Source of the DNA: Cheilinus undulatus
Lineage: Eukaryota > Chordata > Actinopteri > Labriformes > Labridae
NCBI RefSeq assembly: GCF_018320785.1
Contig: NC_054878.1
Location: 47,265,561 to 47,329,560 of the forward strand
Direction: 5' to 3'
Length of the DNA stretch: 64,000 bases
This document shows, one piece after another, positions 1-10,355 of this stretch. The translations under genes were made by a program, and so were the position numbers. A model generated the notes under the pieces. It worked only from the letters and a program-made list of their open reading frames with translations. It did not search any database and was not told the origin of the DNA. Every line of letters starts with the position of its first letter. Within the stretch, counting starts at the first letter, position 1.

Positions 1-345
1 ACAAGGATCCCTACGCACCTCCAAAAAATCCTAACTACGCACCGCGGACCACAAGGGCTGTGATTGGTCCGCTCAAAATGTCATTTCGTCATCCATGTCC
101 CTCAGTGGGCGAACCAATTTGGTAAATTCAACCGTTCTCAGCCTCGACTCGTTTAGTGGTCGTACAGACCACCTCCGCAAACATCTTTAACATTTGCAAC
201 AGAAGAATTTGTTCGTCAATATCGATGAGCTCCAACTCCAAACACATCCGCTCCACCCCGGTCTCTTTAACCAGAAAATAAACAAGGATTCAGGTGTGAA
301 ACCACACACACACAGCCACACCCCCTAGCGACATGGCGGCGAATT
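1..345. repeat. Old dispersed repeat remnant at the window edge
   Basis: Non-coding stretch lying in an xrn2 intron. It has the look of a decayed fish MITE or SINE-like repeat (short GC-rich blocks, a small CA run near 306-316) but is cut by the window edge, so ends and family cannot be set. No open frame of note. Confidence 0.3.
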
Positions 346-976
346 ACAGAGCAACATTACAAACATTTGGAGCTGAAAATGTCAAAATATGAGCTAAATT
401 CAAAATGATGACTTAAAAAGTTAAAAATATGACTGAAATTAAAAAACTGGGATTGTAAAATCTCAAAATATGATATAAAAAGTAAGAATTAGTCATTTAA
501 AATGTCAAAATATGGGAAAAAATTGAAATTATGTTTTTAAAAGTCAAAATATGAGATTAAAAAGAAAAGGTCAAAATATGACTTAAAATTTAAAATTATG
601 AATCTAAAAAATAAAAATGTGACATAAAATATAAATTATGAGTTGAAAAGATCAAAGCATGAAATGAAAAGTCAAAATCATAAGTTTGAGTGGTAATCTT
701 GAGATGCAAAATTGAAATAAAAACACAAATTCATTTCTGTACCCACATTCTTGACTTTTTATGAAATGTTTCTTACTCTTTACTTTTCAGATTTTTATGG
801 CTTAACAAGAATATTTTAAATAATCAAGTTGAAGTTTATATTTTTGTACTGGAGGAAATCAGCAGACCTCATACTGGTGGGCCAGTTAGAATACAAATAT
901 GTTATGATCTCGAGGGCCGAATGTAATCGTTCCACGGACTGGATTTGGTCCCCGGGCCTTGAGTTTGACACCAGTG
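346..976. mobile_element. hAT-like non-autonomous element, 3' part, with A/T-rich internal repeats
   Basis: The right end reads GAGTTTGACACCAGTG (961-976), the inverse of the CAGGTGTCAAACTC end seen at 16858. The interior (360-720) is a degenerate minisatellite built on AAAATATGA and AAAAAGTCAAAATTATGA words, the same interior as the element at 16858-17965. The left end is not resolved. Family assignment rests on the terminal sequence only. Confidence 0.5.
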
Positions 977-1912
977 AGGCCTTAGCCTTTAAAAAACATA
1001 TGTGACTATATTTTTACCTTTATAAAATTTGTACACATTAGGACTTCTTTATCATCTCTACAATCATCAACAGTGTATTTTTGTGCTTTGTCTTGTCAGC
1101 TGTGGTCCTGTCAGGTGTCTGCCCTTGTTTTTGGGACTTTATGTTTGTTTTGTGTCAGTTTTAGTGGAACAACAGATGGAAATTAACGACTCGCTAAATC
1201 TGGTGCAACCATGTTTTCATTTATTTTGTATGAATGATCAATGTCATTACACTGTCCCTTAATCAATAAACTAAACTAAACTGATTGGAGTTAATCTCCC
1301 CGTTATAGTAACTCCACTACTTGTGTCATTTTGTATTTTTCTGTCTTAAACTAAGGGAAATTAACTTCCTGCTTTTATTTTGAAAGAAAATAATCAACTT
1401 TTGGTAGATTAGATGAGCTTAACCAGAAAAAGAAAAAGGAAGTTGTTCTGGATTAAAATAAGGGAACAATAAAAAACTAAATATCTGCTGATTGACCTCT
1501 GTGAGTTTTCAAAGATAAATGAGACATTCAGAAGTAGTCACACTCAAGGGACTCGTGCTCCAGGTCCTCTGTGGATTTGGGAAAGAATCCATTGAAACCT
1601 GTTTTTTTTAGGATTGATTTGGTGAAGAATCATCAAAGTTTAAATTCTGGTATCACAATAACCCTTCTTTTTACTGCAAAACTCCACATATCCTGGAATG
1701 TTCTTGTTTATTTGCTGTTGAGCAATAAACTCCTAAAAGATGCAGTCATGGAGATGTGTGTCTTTCTTTTCTGGTCCAGTTTGAAAACACGCTGCAGAAA
1801 ATAACCCTCTGGTTTTATTGTCTACCAAAAACGCTCAAACACTCGTTTTTCCTCCTCAAACTTCCCTGAGCTGAAGCACTTTCCTGAACATGCCGTCTTT
1901 TGTTCTCTGCAG
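977..1912. other. xrn2 intron, no distinct feature
   Basis: A/T-rich intronic DNA upstream of the exon at 1913. Short open frames here show no protein-like composition and no splice-supported continuation. I see no repeat with clear ends. Confidence 0.5.
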
Positions 1913-1973
1913 ATTCCAGGCAGAACAGTCTGCTGGGAGCGCCTCCCCCCTTCATGCAGCCCCAGTATCCAAG
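1913..1973 (+). CDS. xrn2: xrn2 internal coding exon (C-terminal tail region)
   Basis: First of three visible exons of the nuclear 5'-3' exoribonuclease XRN2, which degrades uncapped nuclear RNA and drives torpedo termination of RNA polymerase II. The catalytic domains lie upstream, outside the window. This 61-bp exon follows a good acceptor (TGTTCTCTGCAG) and ends at AAG|GTAAGT. Read with two bases carried in and two carried out, it gives SRQNSLLGAPPPFMQPQYP, a Pro/Gln-rich stretch typical of the unstructured tail. The AG left at its end joins the first G of the next exon to make Arg. Identification depends mainly on the last exon (ending RRYNWN) and on synteny: in human, XRN2 lies next to NKX2-4 in the same tail-to-tail orientation. 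The exon alone would not be diagnostic. Confidence 0.8.
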
Positions 1974-2334
1974 GTAAGTCTGCTTTTTGGTACATTTTTA
2001 GGATGAGCAGAGAGAGAGTTCATGGTTGGCATTCCCCCCTGTTTTATTTACTCCTGTGAACCAGTCTGGCTTAAATACAGATCCTAAAACGAAGGAGTGC
2101 GTTTGCTTTTCTTCTCCAACTCTAAAATAGGTTTGGTCTTTGTGGCTTTGTCAGCCAAGGACTTCATCGACCGCTCCATAGAAAGTACAGTCAGTTTGAT
2201 TTTGTGCTTTTTAAGATGATAGAAATGTTACTTTACTGAACAATTTCACATCTTTTTTGTCTGAAACCGCTCCTCTTGTTTCCTTTTTACAATCAGAGGT
2301 AGAATTAAACATGTCAAGGCCAGGTTTGTGCCGT

Positions 2335-2640
2335 CTAAATCCCTCCCGTCTTCCTCCTCGCTGCTCCCCGTCATGGGAGCTCTGCTGCTGAATTAAGATT
2401 TCCCCGTCGCTCTAAAACAAATTTCTCTCGAGGAGGTTTGTGCAACTTAATGAGGCATCACTAATGCTGTTGGAGGCTGCACAGCTCCCCACGCCGACAG
2501 ACTGCCTATTGATTCTGGCTCCAGACCTCTCCAAAAGTCCTAATCAGGTTCCCCGGTTCAACTTTTCAGGCCCATTGTGGCACAGTGTCAGCTCAGGTCA
2601 GTAGTTATTAGCGGCGACTGAAACAGTTTCTTTATCTGCT
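2335..2640. promoter_or_regulatory. Candidate conserved non-coding element in an xrn2 intron
   Basis: About 300 bp of balanced composition in otherwise A/T-rich, repeat-filled intron. It contains several homeodomain-type cores (AATTAAG, CTTAATGAG, CTAATG, ATTGATT) and no sign of a transposon. Introns of the neighbour gene commonly host enhancers of developmental homeobox genes, so this may serve nkx2.4/nkx2.2. This is inference from texture only; conservation cannot be tested here. Confidence 0.3.
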
Positions 2641-2659
2641 CAGGACCGGACCAAATGAA

Positions 2660-3120
2660 ATGCAGGAGGAACTTGGAGAAGAGGGGGATTACGGATTCCA
2701 GTGCTCGGTTAAGTCCGGCTCTGGACAGAGTGTGACATGGTTCAGTAATGAGGGATGGGGGCTGCTGCTCTTAGTTCTTCCTCTCCTCATTGTGACTAAG
2801 AAGAGACTTTTAATATCACAGGGATTGAGACATTGTCCAGCGCTGGTGTGGAGGGCCGTGGCGTGCCAGCTCTTCACTCGGTCCCACGGAGGCAATCCGG
2901 CCTCCTCATTTCAGAGAATGAGGAAGATCCGAGCCATATGTGAATATGGTTCATTTCATACTCAGAGCTCTTTGATGCTCAGCCCTGCTAAGTCAGCCCA
3001 GGAGAGGCTGTTTTATCTGTTGGAGGGCTCGATCCCTCAGTAAACGCATTGGAGAGCGGGGTTAAAGATCGCCTCTTCTGGTTCACAAAGTCCAGAAATC
3101 CCCAGAAATGCATCTAAGCT
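2660..3120. promoter_or_regulatory. Second unique, non-repetitive block in the same intron
   Basis: Continuation of unique-looking sequence with moderate GC. It carries an open frame (2660-3043, +) that is probably chance: no acceptor or donor fits it and its composition is not family-like. It could be regulatory or simply ancient intron sequence. Confidence 0.2.
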
Positions 3121-3550
3121 TTTAGAGTCAGAGGTTTCTGGTATCAAAACCAAGCCCAACTCCAAAAAAGCTGGGACACTGTCTAAAATGTAAATAAAAA
3201 CAACGATAAACCCGTAGGGACAGGACCATGTCTACTATTGTGTAGCATCCCCTCTTCTGTTAACAACAGTCTAAAACATCTGGGGAGTGAGGAGACCAGC
3301 TGATGGAGTTTTGGGAGAGGAATGTTGTCCCATTCTTGTCTGATGTAGGATTCTCACTGGGTCTTCTTCCTGGAGATGCTCCAAAAGTTTTTTATTGGTT
3401 TTCTATTGGTCTGCAGGCAGACCAGTTCAGGACCTGGACTCTTCTCCTGTAAAGCTATGCTGTTGTGGTGGATGTGGTATGTGGTTTAGCATTGTCTGAC
3501 TGACAGAGACGTTGTCTGGATGGGAGCATATGTTGCTCTAAAAGCTCTCT

Positions 3551-3742
3551 CTATTTTTCAGCATTGATAGTTGCTTTCCAGATGTTAGAGCTGCCCATGC
3601 CATAGGCACTAATGCAACCCCATACCATCAGAGATGCAGGCTTTAGACCTGAGCCAGGGGAACAAGCTGGATGCTCCCTTTCCTCTTTAGTCCACAGCAC
3701 ACGACGTCTGGGGTTTCCTCTGACCACAGAACAGCTTTCCAT
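3551..3742 (-). pseudogene. Tc1-like transposase fragment, catalytic-core part
   Basis: The 63-residue frame contains RRVLWTKEER and SLMVWGCISAYGMG, a block typical of Tc1/mariner DDE transposases ahead of the second catalytic aspartate. It is isolated from the N-terminal fragment by about 1 kb and has no intact catalytic triad, so it is a dead relic. It lies antisense inside an xrn2 intron. Confidence 0.75.
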
Positions 3743-4011
3743 GTTTCCTCAGTCCATGTTAAAAGAGCTTTTGGCCCAGAGAAGATGGCTAAAAATGTTT
3801 CTTTATTAGCAGTTATTAATTAGCACTCATTGCTGTTATTTATGGTTGGCGGTGTGGCTGTTCCAGGATCCCCTGCTCTTCCACAAGCCTATCTGAAAAG
3901 CATTATTCAGGAACAGCACACGTTCCTGCTCTTCCTATGGTGATAAGGAAAGCCTAGGGAAAGGAAGCAGCTAAAAACCAGAGCAGAGCAGGCATCACTG
4001 ACAGTGATTAA

Positions 4012-4628
4012 GGCCCCGTCCAGACGGAAACAAAAACAATATATTGCTGTTTCGTTTTGGAAAAGTTTTCTGTAAAGATGGAGTCATTTCAGGAACCACT
4101 GAAACGACTGAAAATTCTGTAGTGCATATGCCAAACCTGTAAGTGGCGCTGTAATGCTGCCACGGAAATGCACCAAAGTAGAAGAAGAATATCACAGAAA
4201 ACTGACACAAACTTTCTTTTAGTTGCCCTTCTGGTTGTTCTCCGCTAGGATTAAAGAATATATGGTGAATGCATTTCACGGTGGTGGTAAAGGAGCATCA
4301 GATTTTGCTGTAAAAGCCATAACAAGCTTAGTAGCTTCTGCAGCACGAACACAACCCTGTAGTCCGCCATTAATGTTTTGGTCGGACCGCGCAGGCGCCT
4401 TAAGGGAGATACGCCATGTGTGACGTAATCGTTTCAAGAAAGATGCGGACAGCCATCCATATGGAGGCGAAACAGTAGTCGTTTACAGATTTGTGCACTC
4501 TGGGACCCGTTTTCAAAAAGTATCGTTTACAGTCACTCGAAACGCCATTTCCGTGTGGATGAAACGCCGATCCGACAAAAAACTTTTGCGTATACACCTG
4601 AATTCACTTCCGTGTGGACGGGGCCTAA
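4012..4628. mobile_element. MITE with GGCCCCGTCC terminal inverted repeats
   Basis: The left end AGGCCCCGTCCAGACGGAA (4012 on) mirrors the right end TTCCGTGTGGACGGGGCCT (4610-4628). Flanks are TTA/TAA-like, which would suit a PIF/Harbinger-type 3-bp duplication, but the superfamily is not certain. No transposase is present. It sits inside the Tc1-like relic and is therefore younger than it. Confidence 0.6.
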
Positions 4629-4767
4629 GTCAAATGCAGGATGAAGGAGGAGCTGGGGTGGAGGTGGGTTGCAAGAGCAGCTTAAATGAGACGGCCTGAG
4701 CGTGATTAATCAATATGGATCAGCTGATCTCAGCTATGGCAGCGCTTCACTCCGTAGCCTGCCTGAA

Positions 4768-5118
4768 CTAATGCTGTATGCTTGATTTGTGGATGGCACG
4801 GCCAACTGTGTTGACAGACAATGATTTCTGGAAGTGTTCCTGAGCCCATGCAGAGACTTCTCCAGATTCTCTGAATCTGTTGATATTATAGACTTTAGAT
4901 GGAGGGAGATTCAAAGTCTTCACTATGTTACGTTGAACATTTTTCTGAAATTTGTCTACAGTTTTTAGACTCAGTTTTTCACAGATTGGTGAACCTCTGC
5001 CCATTTTTACTCCTGAAAGACTCTGCCTCTCTAAAATGCTCCTTTTATGCCCAGTCATTTTGATAATTAACCTAATAAGTTTTAAAATGTTCCTCCAGTT
5101 GTTTTTTATTAGTTCCAC
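4768..5118 (-). pseudogene. Tc1-like transposase fragment, N-terminal DNA-binding part
   Basis: Read on -, the frame contains LNLPPSKVYNINRFRESGEV, the helix-turn-helix of Tc1-like transposases, then jumps to WAQEHFQKSLSVNTVGRAIH. The linker normally between these two blocks is missing, indicating an internal deletion. It belongs to the same broken element as 3551-3742. Confidence 0.75.
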
Positions 5119-5200
5119 TTTTCCAGCCTTCTGCTGTCACCTTAAAACGAGATAATATTTTTCATGAAATGGTCAGTTTAACATCTGATATGTTGTTAGT

Positions 5201-6316
5201 AGAGGTGGGAATCTTTAGGCAGCTCACGATTCAATTGGATAACTAGAAAAGCACTCAGAGAGCGCAGACCTCCGCCATCAGCTCTATCTCCCAATAGTGA
5301 AGAATCCTTTAAAAACATTCCTGGATCCAGATGGTGATCTGGATCACTCCCAAAATCTAATGCGCCGATTACTCCCTCCCCGGTGGGTTGGAGACACGGT
5401 GAGGCAACACATTGACTTCGCTACGTGTGAAAGTCATGGCAGAGGAAGAATAGTCCTCTATTCCTCCCAGCATTGAGAGTATTCTCGCTACAAGTCGCTG
5501 TCTTTCTCTCTCTTACGCATTGACTCGTCTCCTCCTAGAAACACACCCAAAAATGCTGCTGGGATTGAAGTTACTCATGTCCGCCATCTCCTGGTGTAAA
5601 GTGGTAACAGCGCAGAGCTCCACCATTAGCCCTATCTCCAAATAGTAAAGAATCCTTTAAAAAATTTCTTGGATCCAGACGCTGATCCGGATCAGTCCCA
5701 AAATCGAATCAGTTCTTCCTTATGCCATTTCTGACATTTCCTGAGAATTTCCTGAAAATCTGTCCATGACTTTTTGAGTTATGTTGCTAACAAACAAACA
5801 AACGAACAAACCCACCCGATCACGTAACCTCCTTGGCGGAGGTAAAGATTCATAGGGCTACGATTTGATTCATCATCGATTTTTGATGCATGTTGCTGCA
5901 TCTGGGTTTTTTTTTAACATTTCTGTTATTTTCACTGTGTCAAATATAATAAAAACATTACATTTGTATTTAGAAAAAAAATAGATAAATTAAATGTCCA
6001 CTATCCTCTAATGGATGATGTGTGTAAACTGGAAATTTACATTTGCACTGAACCAAAGGTAGCAGCATCCTTTCCTTGTAACATTTCTGAAATTACAGAA
6101 ATAAAAATGTCCTTTTTCACAGATGAATAATCTGTAGATGATCTAAATCTTGCTGTTACATGCTGCATGTCAGGGTTCCACCTTTTTGTTCCTGCTATTC
6201 CACAGTATTATTTAAATTACTAACGATTATCGATCATTAGACATTTATAAATCAGTTCAGAATCTTCCACCCCTACATCACAGTGCATCTAAGAATCGAT
6301 TCTTTCTCCCACCTCT
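5201..6316. mobile_element. MITE with AGAGGTGGGA ends, carrying an inserted dispersed repeat
   Basis: Begins AGAGGTGGGAATCTT and ends TTCTCCCACCTCT, a clear inverted pair. It interrupts the Tc1-like element after the ATATGTTGTT flank. At 5241-5846 it is itself interrupted by a repeat that also occurs at 39835-40009 and 61595-61860. Confidence 0.55.
5241..5846 (+). repeat. Dispersed retroelement-like repeat (ends CTCCTTGGCGGAGGTAA)
   Basis: Starts ACTAGAAAAGCACTC and ends with AACAAAC repeats and CCTTGGCGGAGGTAA. The GATCCAGA..GATC block occurs twice inside (5328 and 5670), so this copy is partly duplicated. A simpler copy is at 61595-61860 and an antisense fragment at 39835-40009. It looks like a LINE 3' end or a derived SINE; the family is not certain. 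Confidence 0.5.
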
Positions 6317-6479
6317 AGTGCTAGTGTTCTATTGTGAATAAAATATGTGCTCATTAGAATTGACATTCATTGACTTCTGGTTTTACATTTAACACACAAC
6401 TCAACTTTTTTGGAACGTATTTTGTATTTGTGCACCCTAGATTGCGTGAGCAGTTTGTTTGGGTTTATTTCTAATAAGG

Positions 6480-7234
6480 CAGTGATACTCAACGTGTGGC
6501 TCTTTTGTGGTTATTTGTGGCTCTTTTATGTCTTCATTTTAAATATTCCCCCAGAAAACCTATCAAGAGGGAAACTTGTTTTCCCTTTTTCACCATTTGT
6601 TGTCACTTTTTATCCATTTGAGCTACCTTTAGCCATTAAATACCACTTTTTCCCACCTTTTCGCCCATTTTTGCCACTTTTATTTCATTTTTGCCCTTTA
6701 TCACCAATTTTCTCCCCATTTTCACCCATTTAAGCTATCTTTTCTCATGAAATACCACTTTCTTCCTCATTTTTGCCCATCTTTGCCACTTCTTTTTGCC
6801 ACTTTTATCCCATTTTGCCCTTTTTCATCACTTTTCATACATTTAAGCTACTTTTGCCACTAAATACCACTTGTTTCCTATTTTTTGCACATTTTTGCTG
6901 CTCTTGACTGCTTTTTCCCATTTTAGTCATCTTTCACTCATTTTTTTGCCATGTTTTTGCCACTTTTGGACCATTTTTTGCCAGCTGTAACTCTTTTTTT
7001 TTGTCACTTCTCACCCATTTTTGCTACTTTCTGACCCTTTTTCCATGTTTTCCTCCCCATTTTTGCCCCTTTTCACTAATTTTTTTGTTGCTTTTTGACC
7101 ATTTTTGCCACCTTTAACTTATTGTTATTGTACTTCAAGCTGTTTTTGCCACTTTTCACCACTTAGATTGTGGCTCTTGCAAAGGTATTTTTCAATAATT
7201 TGTCTCTTTGGTTGAGTAGGGTTGAGTAACACTG
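6480..7234. mobile_element. Complete hAT-type MITE with perfect 8-bp target duplication
   Basis: Starts CAGTGATACTCAACG and ends GGTTGAGTAACACTG, flanked on both sides by TAATAAGG (6472-6479 and 7235-7242). The 8-bp duplication and CAGTG ends define a hAT element. The interior is a degenerate minisatellite of TTTTTGCCACTTTT and CCCATTTTTGCC words and encodes nothing. Related copies are at 12502, 29430, 47616 and 48816. Confidence 0.85.
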
Positions 7235-7242
7235 TAATAAGG

Positions 7243-7845
7243 AACAGGAAAAGATCTAAACCTGAGCATCTCAGACTTTTATTGTTGTGCGTTGTCTCTG
7301 ATCACTGGAATCTTGATTGAGATGACTAAAGATGAGCCTCTTGAGTCAGCAGATAATCCAGATTAATATCTAGTGTGTAATAAAACTGGTAAATTCATAA
7401 ATCCACTTCATTCTTCTTGAGCAGTAAAACTAAAAACTTGTGTTTTATGCGGCATTTCTCCCTTTGCCCGCTCTGAATGGCACTAAACTTCAAATAAAGC
7501 TCAAATTCCTCCTGAATTATTATTTTCAAAAGGTAATAAAATCAACACGTAGGCCTTGTTCTAGTAGTTAAACTGCTTCTTTAACCCGCAGCAGGGGCAT
7601 TTGTAATCACTGTGAGAAAAATGTCAGGTATCATGGAGTTATTTGTGTCGGAGTCTCTCTCAGATTCCTGGATGTTTGGTGCAGGTGCCTCTTCGTTCAA
7701 GGCCTCTGACTCTCCTCACACAAAAACAGGAGCAGGATGCCGACATGTTGGAGAATCGCTGTTTGAATTTAAGACCTTGCAGTGGAGAGTACTTAACGCC
7801 GTGTGTGTGGTGGTGGGGGACGTCTCTGCATTTGTGTGTTTCCAG
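7243..7845. other. xrn2 intron sequence before the exon at 7846
   Basis: Unique intronic sequence with the branch-point and acceptor region at its 3' end (GTGTTTCCAG). I see no repeat or extra exon. Confidence 0.5.
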
Positions 7846-8035
7846 GCAGCAGCAGTACAGCGGTGGGGGCGGGGGTCACGGCTGGGATCGAGTCCAGCAG
7901 TCGCAGCAGTCAGCGTACCAGCAGAATCTGAGCCGCGGACGGGGAGGGGCGGGGCCCGGTGGTTACCAGCAGCGCTACGACCAGCGGAGAGACGACTGGC
8001 ACGATCGACGGGACAACCGGGGCCAACATCACCAG
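7846..8035 (+). CDS. xrn2: xrn2 penultimate coding exon (Gly/Arg/Gln-rich tail)
   Basis: This 190-bp exon lies between a TTTCCAG acceptor and a CAG|GTAAAC donor. Its first base completes an Arg codon begun at 1972-1973, and it ends on a codon boundary. The product is low-complexity: a Gly run, QQSQQSAYQQN, an RGRGG patch and YDQRRDDWHDRRDNRG, as expected for the disordered RGG/QN-rich C-terminus of vertebrate XRN2. Such tails bind RNA or partners rather than catalyse. The 5.9-kb intron before it and the 5.4-kb intron after it are both swollen by transposons and a minisatellite. The open frame continues upstream into the intron, which is coincidental. Confidence 0.85.
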
Positions 8036-8344
8036 GTAAACGTGCTGCTTTTTAAAATAAAAGTCTGTTCTGATGATGTCCTTTTACCCTTGTAGCTCTT
8101 GTTTTTCTCACTAGGTCTCTGAAAAGAACCTGTTCCTAAAATTCACACCAGTTTGTGTTTTAAACAATGATAAATCTCAGCTAAAGGTCATGAAAGTCAG
8201 CAAACCATCAGAGAAGATAAAAGAATGGAAGTTGTTGAATTAATAAGAGAAAATTTTCAATTTGATGAGACTTGTCCTTTTACCTTCACCACAAGAACAA
8301 ACTAATGTTGAACCCAAAAACTTCTGACTGCTCAAAATAGATAT

Positions 8345-10355
8345 TTAGAACTACCAGGGTCTACATGATGACCCCCTTTAGAACTACCAGGGTCTAAATA
8401 ATGACCCCCTTCAGAACTACCAGGGTCTACATGATAACCCCCTTTAGAACTACCAGGGTCTAAATAATGACCCCCTTTAGAACTACTAGGGTCTAAATGA
8501 TGACCCCCTTTAGAACTACCGGGGTCTATATAAAGACTCCCTTTAGAACTACCAGGGTCTAAATGATGACCCCCCCTTTAGAACTAGCGGGGTCTAAATG
8601 ATGACCCCCTTCAGAACTACCAGGGTCTAAATGGTGACCCCTTTAGAACTACCAGGGTCTACATGATGACCCCCTTTAGAACCAGCAGTGTCTAAATGAT
8701 GACCCCCTTTAGAACTACCAGGGTCTACATGATGACCCCCTTTAGAACTACCAGGGTCTAAATGAAGACCCCTTTAGAACTACCAGGGTCTACATGATGA
8801 CCCCCTTTAGAACTACTAGAGTCTAAATGATGACCCCCCCCTTTAGAACTACCAGGGTTTAGAACTACCAGGGTCTAAATGATGACCCCCTTCAGAACTA
8901 CCAGGGTCTAGATGATGACCCCCTTTAGAACTACTAGAGACTAAATGATGACTCCCTTTAGAACTACCAGGGTTTAGAACTACCAGGGTCTAAATGATGA
9001 CCCCCCTTTAGAACTACCAAGGGTCTAAATGAAGACCCCTTTAGAACTACCAGGGTCTACATGATGACCCCCTTTAGAACTACTAGAGTCTAAATGATGA
9101 CCCCCCCCTTTAGAACTACCAGGGTTTAGAACTACCAGGGTCTAAATGATGACCCCCTTCAGAACTACCAGGGTCTAAATGATGACCCCCTTTAGAACTA
9201 CTAGAGTCTAAATGATGACCCCCCCCTTTAGAACTACTAGGGTTTAGAACTACCAGGGTCTAAATGATGACCCCCTTCAGAACTACCAGGGTCTAAATGA
9301 TGACCCCCTTTAGAACTACTAGAGTCTAAATGATGACCCCCCCCTTTAGAACTACCAGGGTTTAGAACTACCAGGGTCTAAATGATGACCCCCTTCAGAA
9401 CTACCAGGGTCTAAATGATGACCCCCTTTAGAACTACTAGAGTCTAAATGATGACCCCCCCCTTTAGAACTACCAGGGTTTAGAACTACCAGGGTCTAAA
9501 TGATGACCCCCTTCAGAACTACCAGGGTCTAAATGATGACCCCCTTTAGAACTACTAGGGTCTAAATGATGACCCCGTTTTAGAACTACTAGGGTCTAAA
9601 TGAAGACCGTTTAGAACTACCAGGGTCTAAATGATGGCCCCCCCTTTAGAACTACCAGGGTCTATATGAAGACTCCCTTTAGAACTACCGGGGTCTATAT
9701 GAAGACTCCCTTTAGAACTACCAGGGTCTATATGAAGACTCCCTTTAGAACTACCAGGGTCTAAATGATGACCCCCCTTTAGAACTACTAGGGTCTAAAT
9801 GAAGACTCCCTTTAGAACTACCAGGGTCTATATGAAGACTCCCTTTAGAACTACCAGGGTCTAAATGATGACCCCCCTTTAGAACTACCGGGGTCTATAT
9901 GAAGACTCCCTTTAGAACTACTGGTGTCTAAATGATGACTCCCTTTAGAACTACCAGGGACTAAATGATGACCCCCCTTTAGAACTACCGGGGTCTAAAT
10001 GATGACCCCCCTTTAGAACTACCGGGCTCTAAATGATGACTCCCTTTAGAACTACCAGGGTCTAAATGATGACCCCCCCTTAGAACTACCGGGCTCTAAA
10101 TGATGACTCCCTTTAGAACTACCAGGGTCTAAATGATGACCCCCCTTTAGAACTACCGGGGTCTAAATGATGACTCCCTTTAGAACTACCAGGGTCTAAA
10201 TGATGACCCCCCTTTAGAACTACCGGGGTCTAAATGATGACTCCCTTTAGAACTACCGGGGTCTAAATGATGACCCCCCTTTAGAACTACCGGGGTCTAA
10301 ATGATGACTCCCTTTAGAACTACCAGGGTCTAAATGATGACCCCCTTTAGAACTA
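8345..10355 (+). repeat. 2-kb minisatellite, about 34-bp unit, in the last xrn2 intron
   Basis: About 59 head-to-tail copies of a unit built from TTTAGAACTACCAGGGTC, TAAATGATGA and a run of five to nine C. Length varies mainly through the C-run. Between about 9100 and 9550 the units form a ~120-bp higher-order repeat that includes a shortened unit (CCAGGGTTTAGAACTACC). It is transcribed as part of xrn2 pre-mRNA, C-rich on the RNA-like strand and G-rich on the template. Confidence 0.95.

Larger units (their letters stand above)
3150..6415 (-). mobile_element. Degenerate Tc1/mariner-like transposon broken by nested insertions
   Basis: The outer ends are recognisable as an inverted pair: AACTCCAAAAAAGCTGGGAC near 3161 and CAACTTTTTTGGAACGTA near 6402. 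Between them lie transposase remnants on - at 4768-5118 (N-terminal part) and 3551-3742 (C-terminal part), in the right order for one element read on -. The middle of the gene is missing or replaced by the MITE at 4012-4628. A second insertion (5201-6316) separates the transposase start from the 5' terminal repeat. It is non-functional. Confidence 0.65.

Noticed and set aside
2660..3043. 127-codon + frame in an xrn2 intron
   Set aside because: No consensus splice sites bracket it and it has no protein family character; more likely unique or regulatory intron sequence.
7612..7845. Upstream extension of the xrn2 exon frame into the intron
   Set aside because: The frame is open by chance; the TTTCCAG acceptor at 7845 and matching phase from the 1973 donor define the exon start.
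8345..10355. CRISPR-like array
   Set aside because: Units are contiguous variants of one repeat with no unique spacers, in a vertebrate intron; it is a minisatellite.
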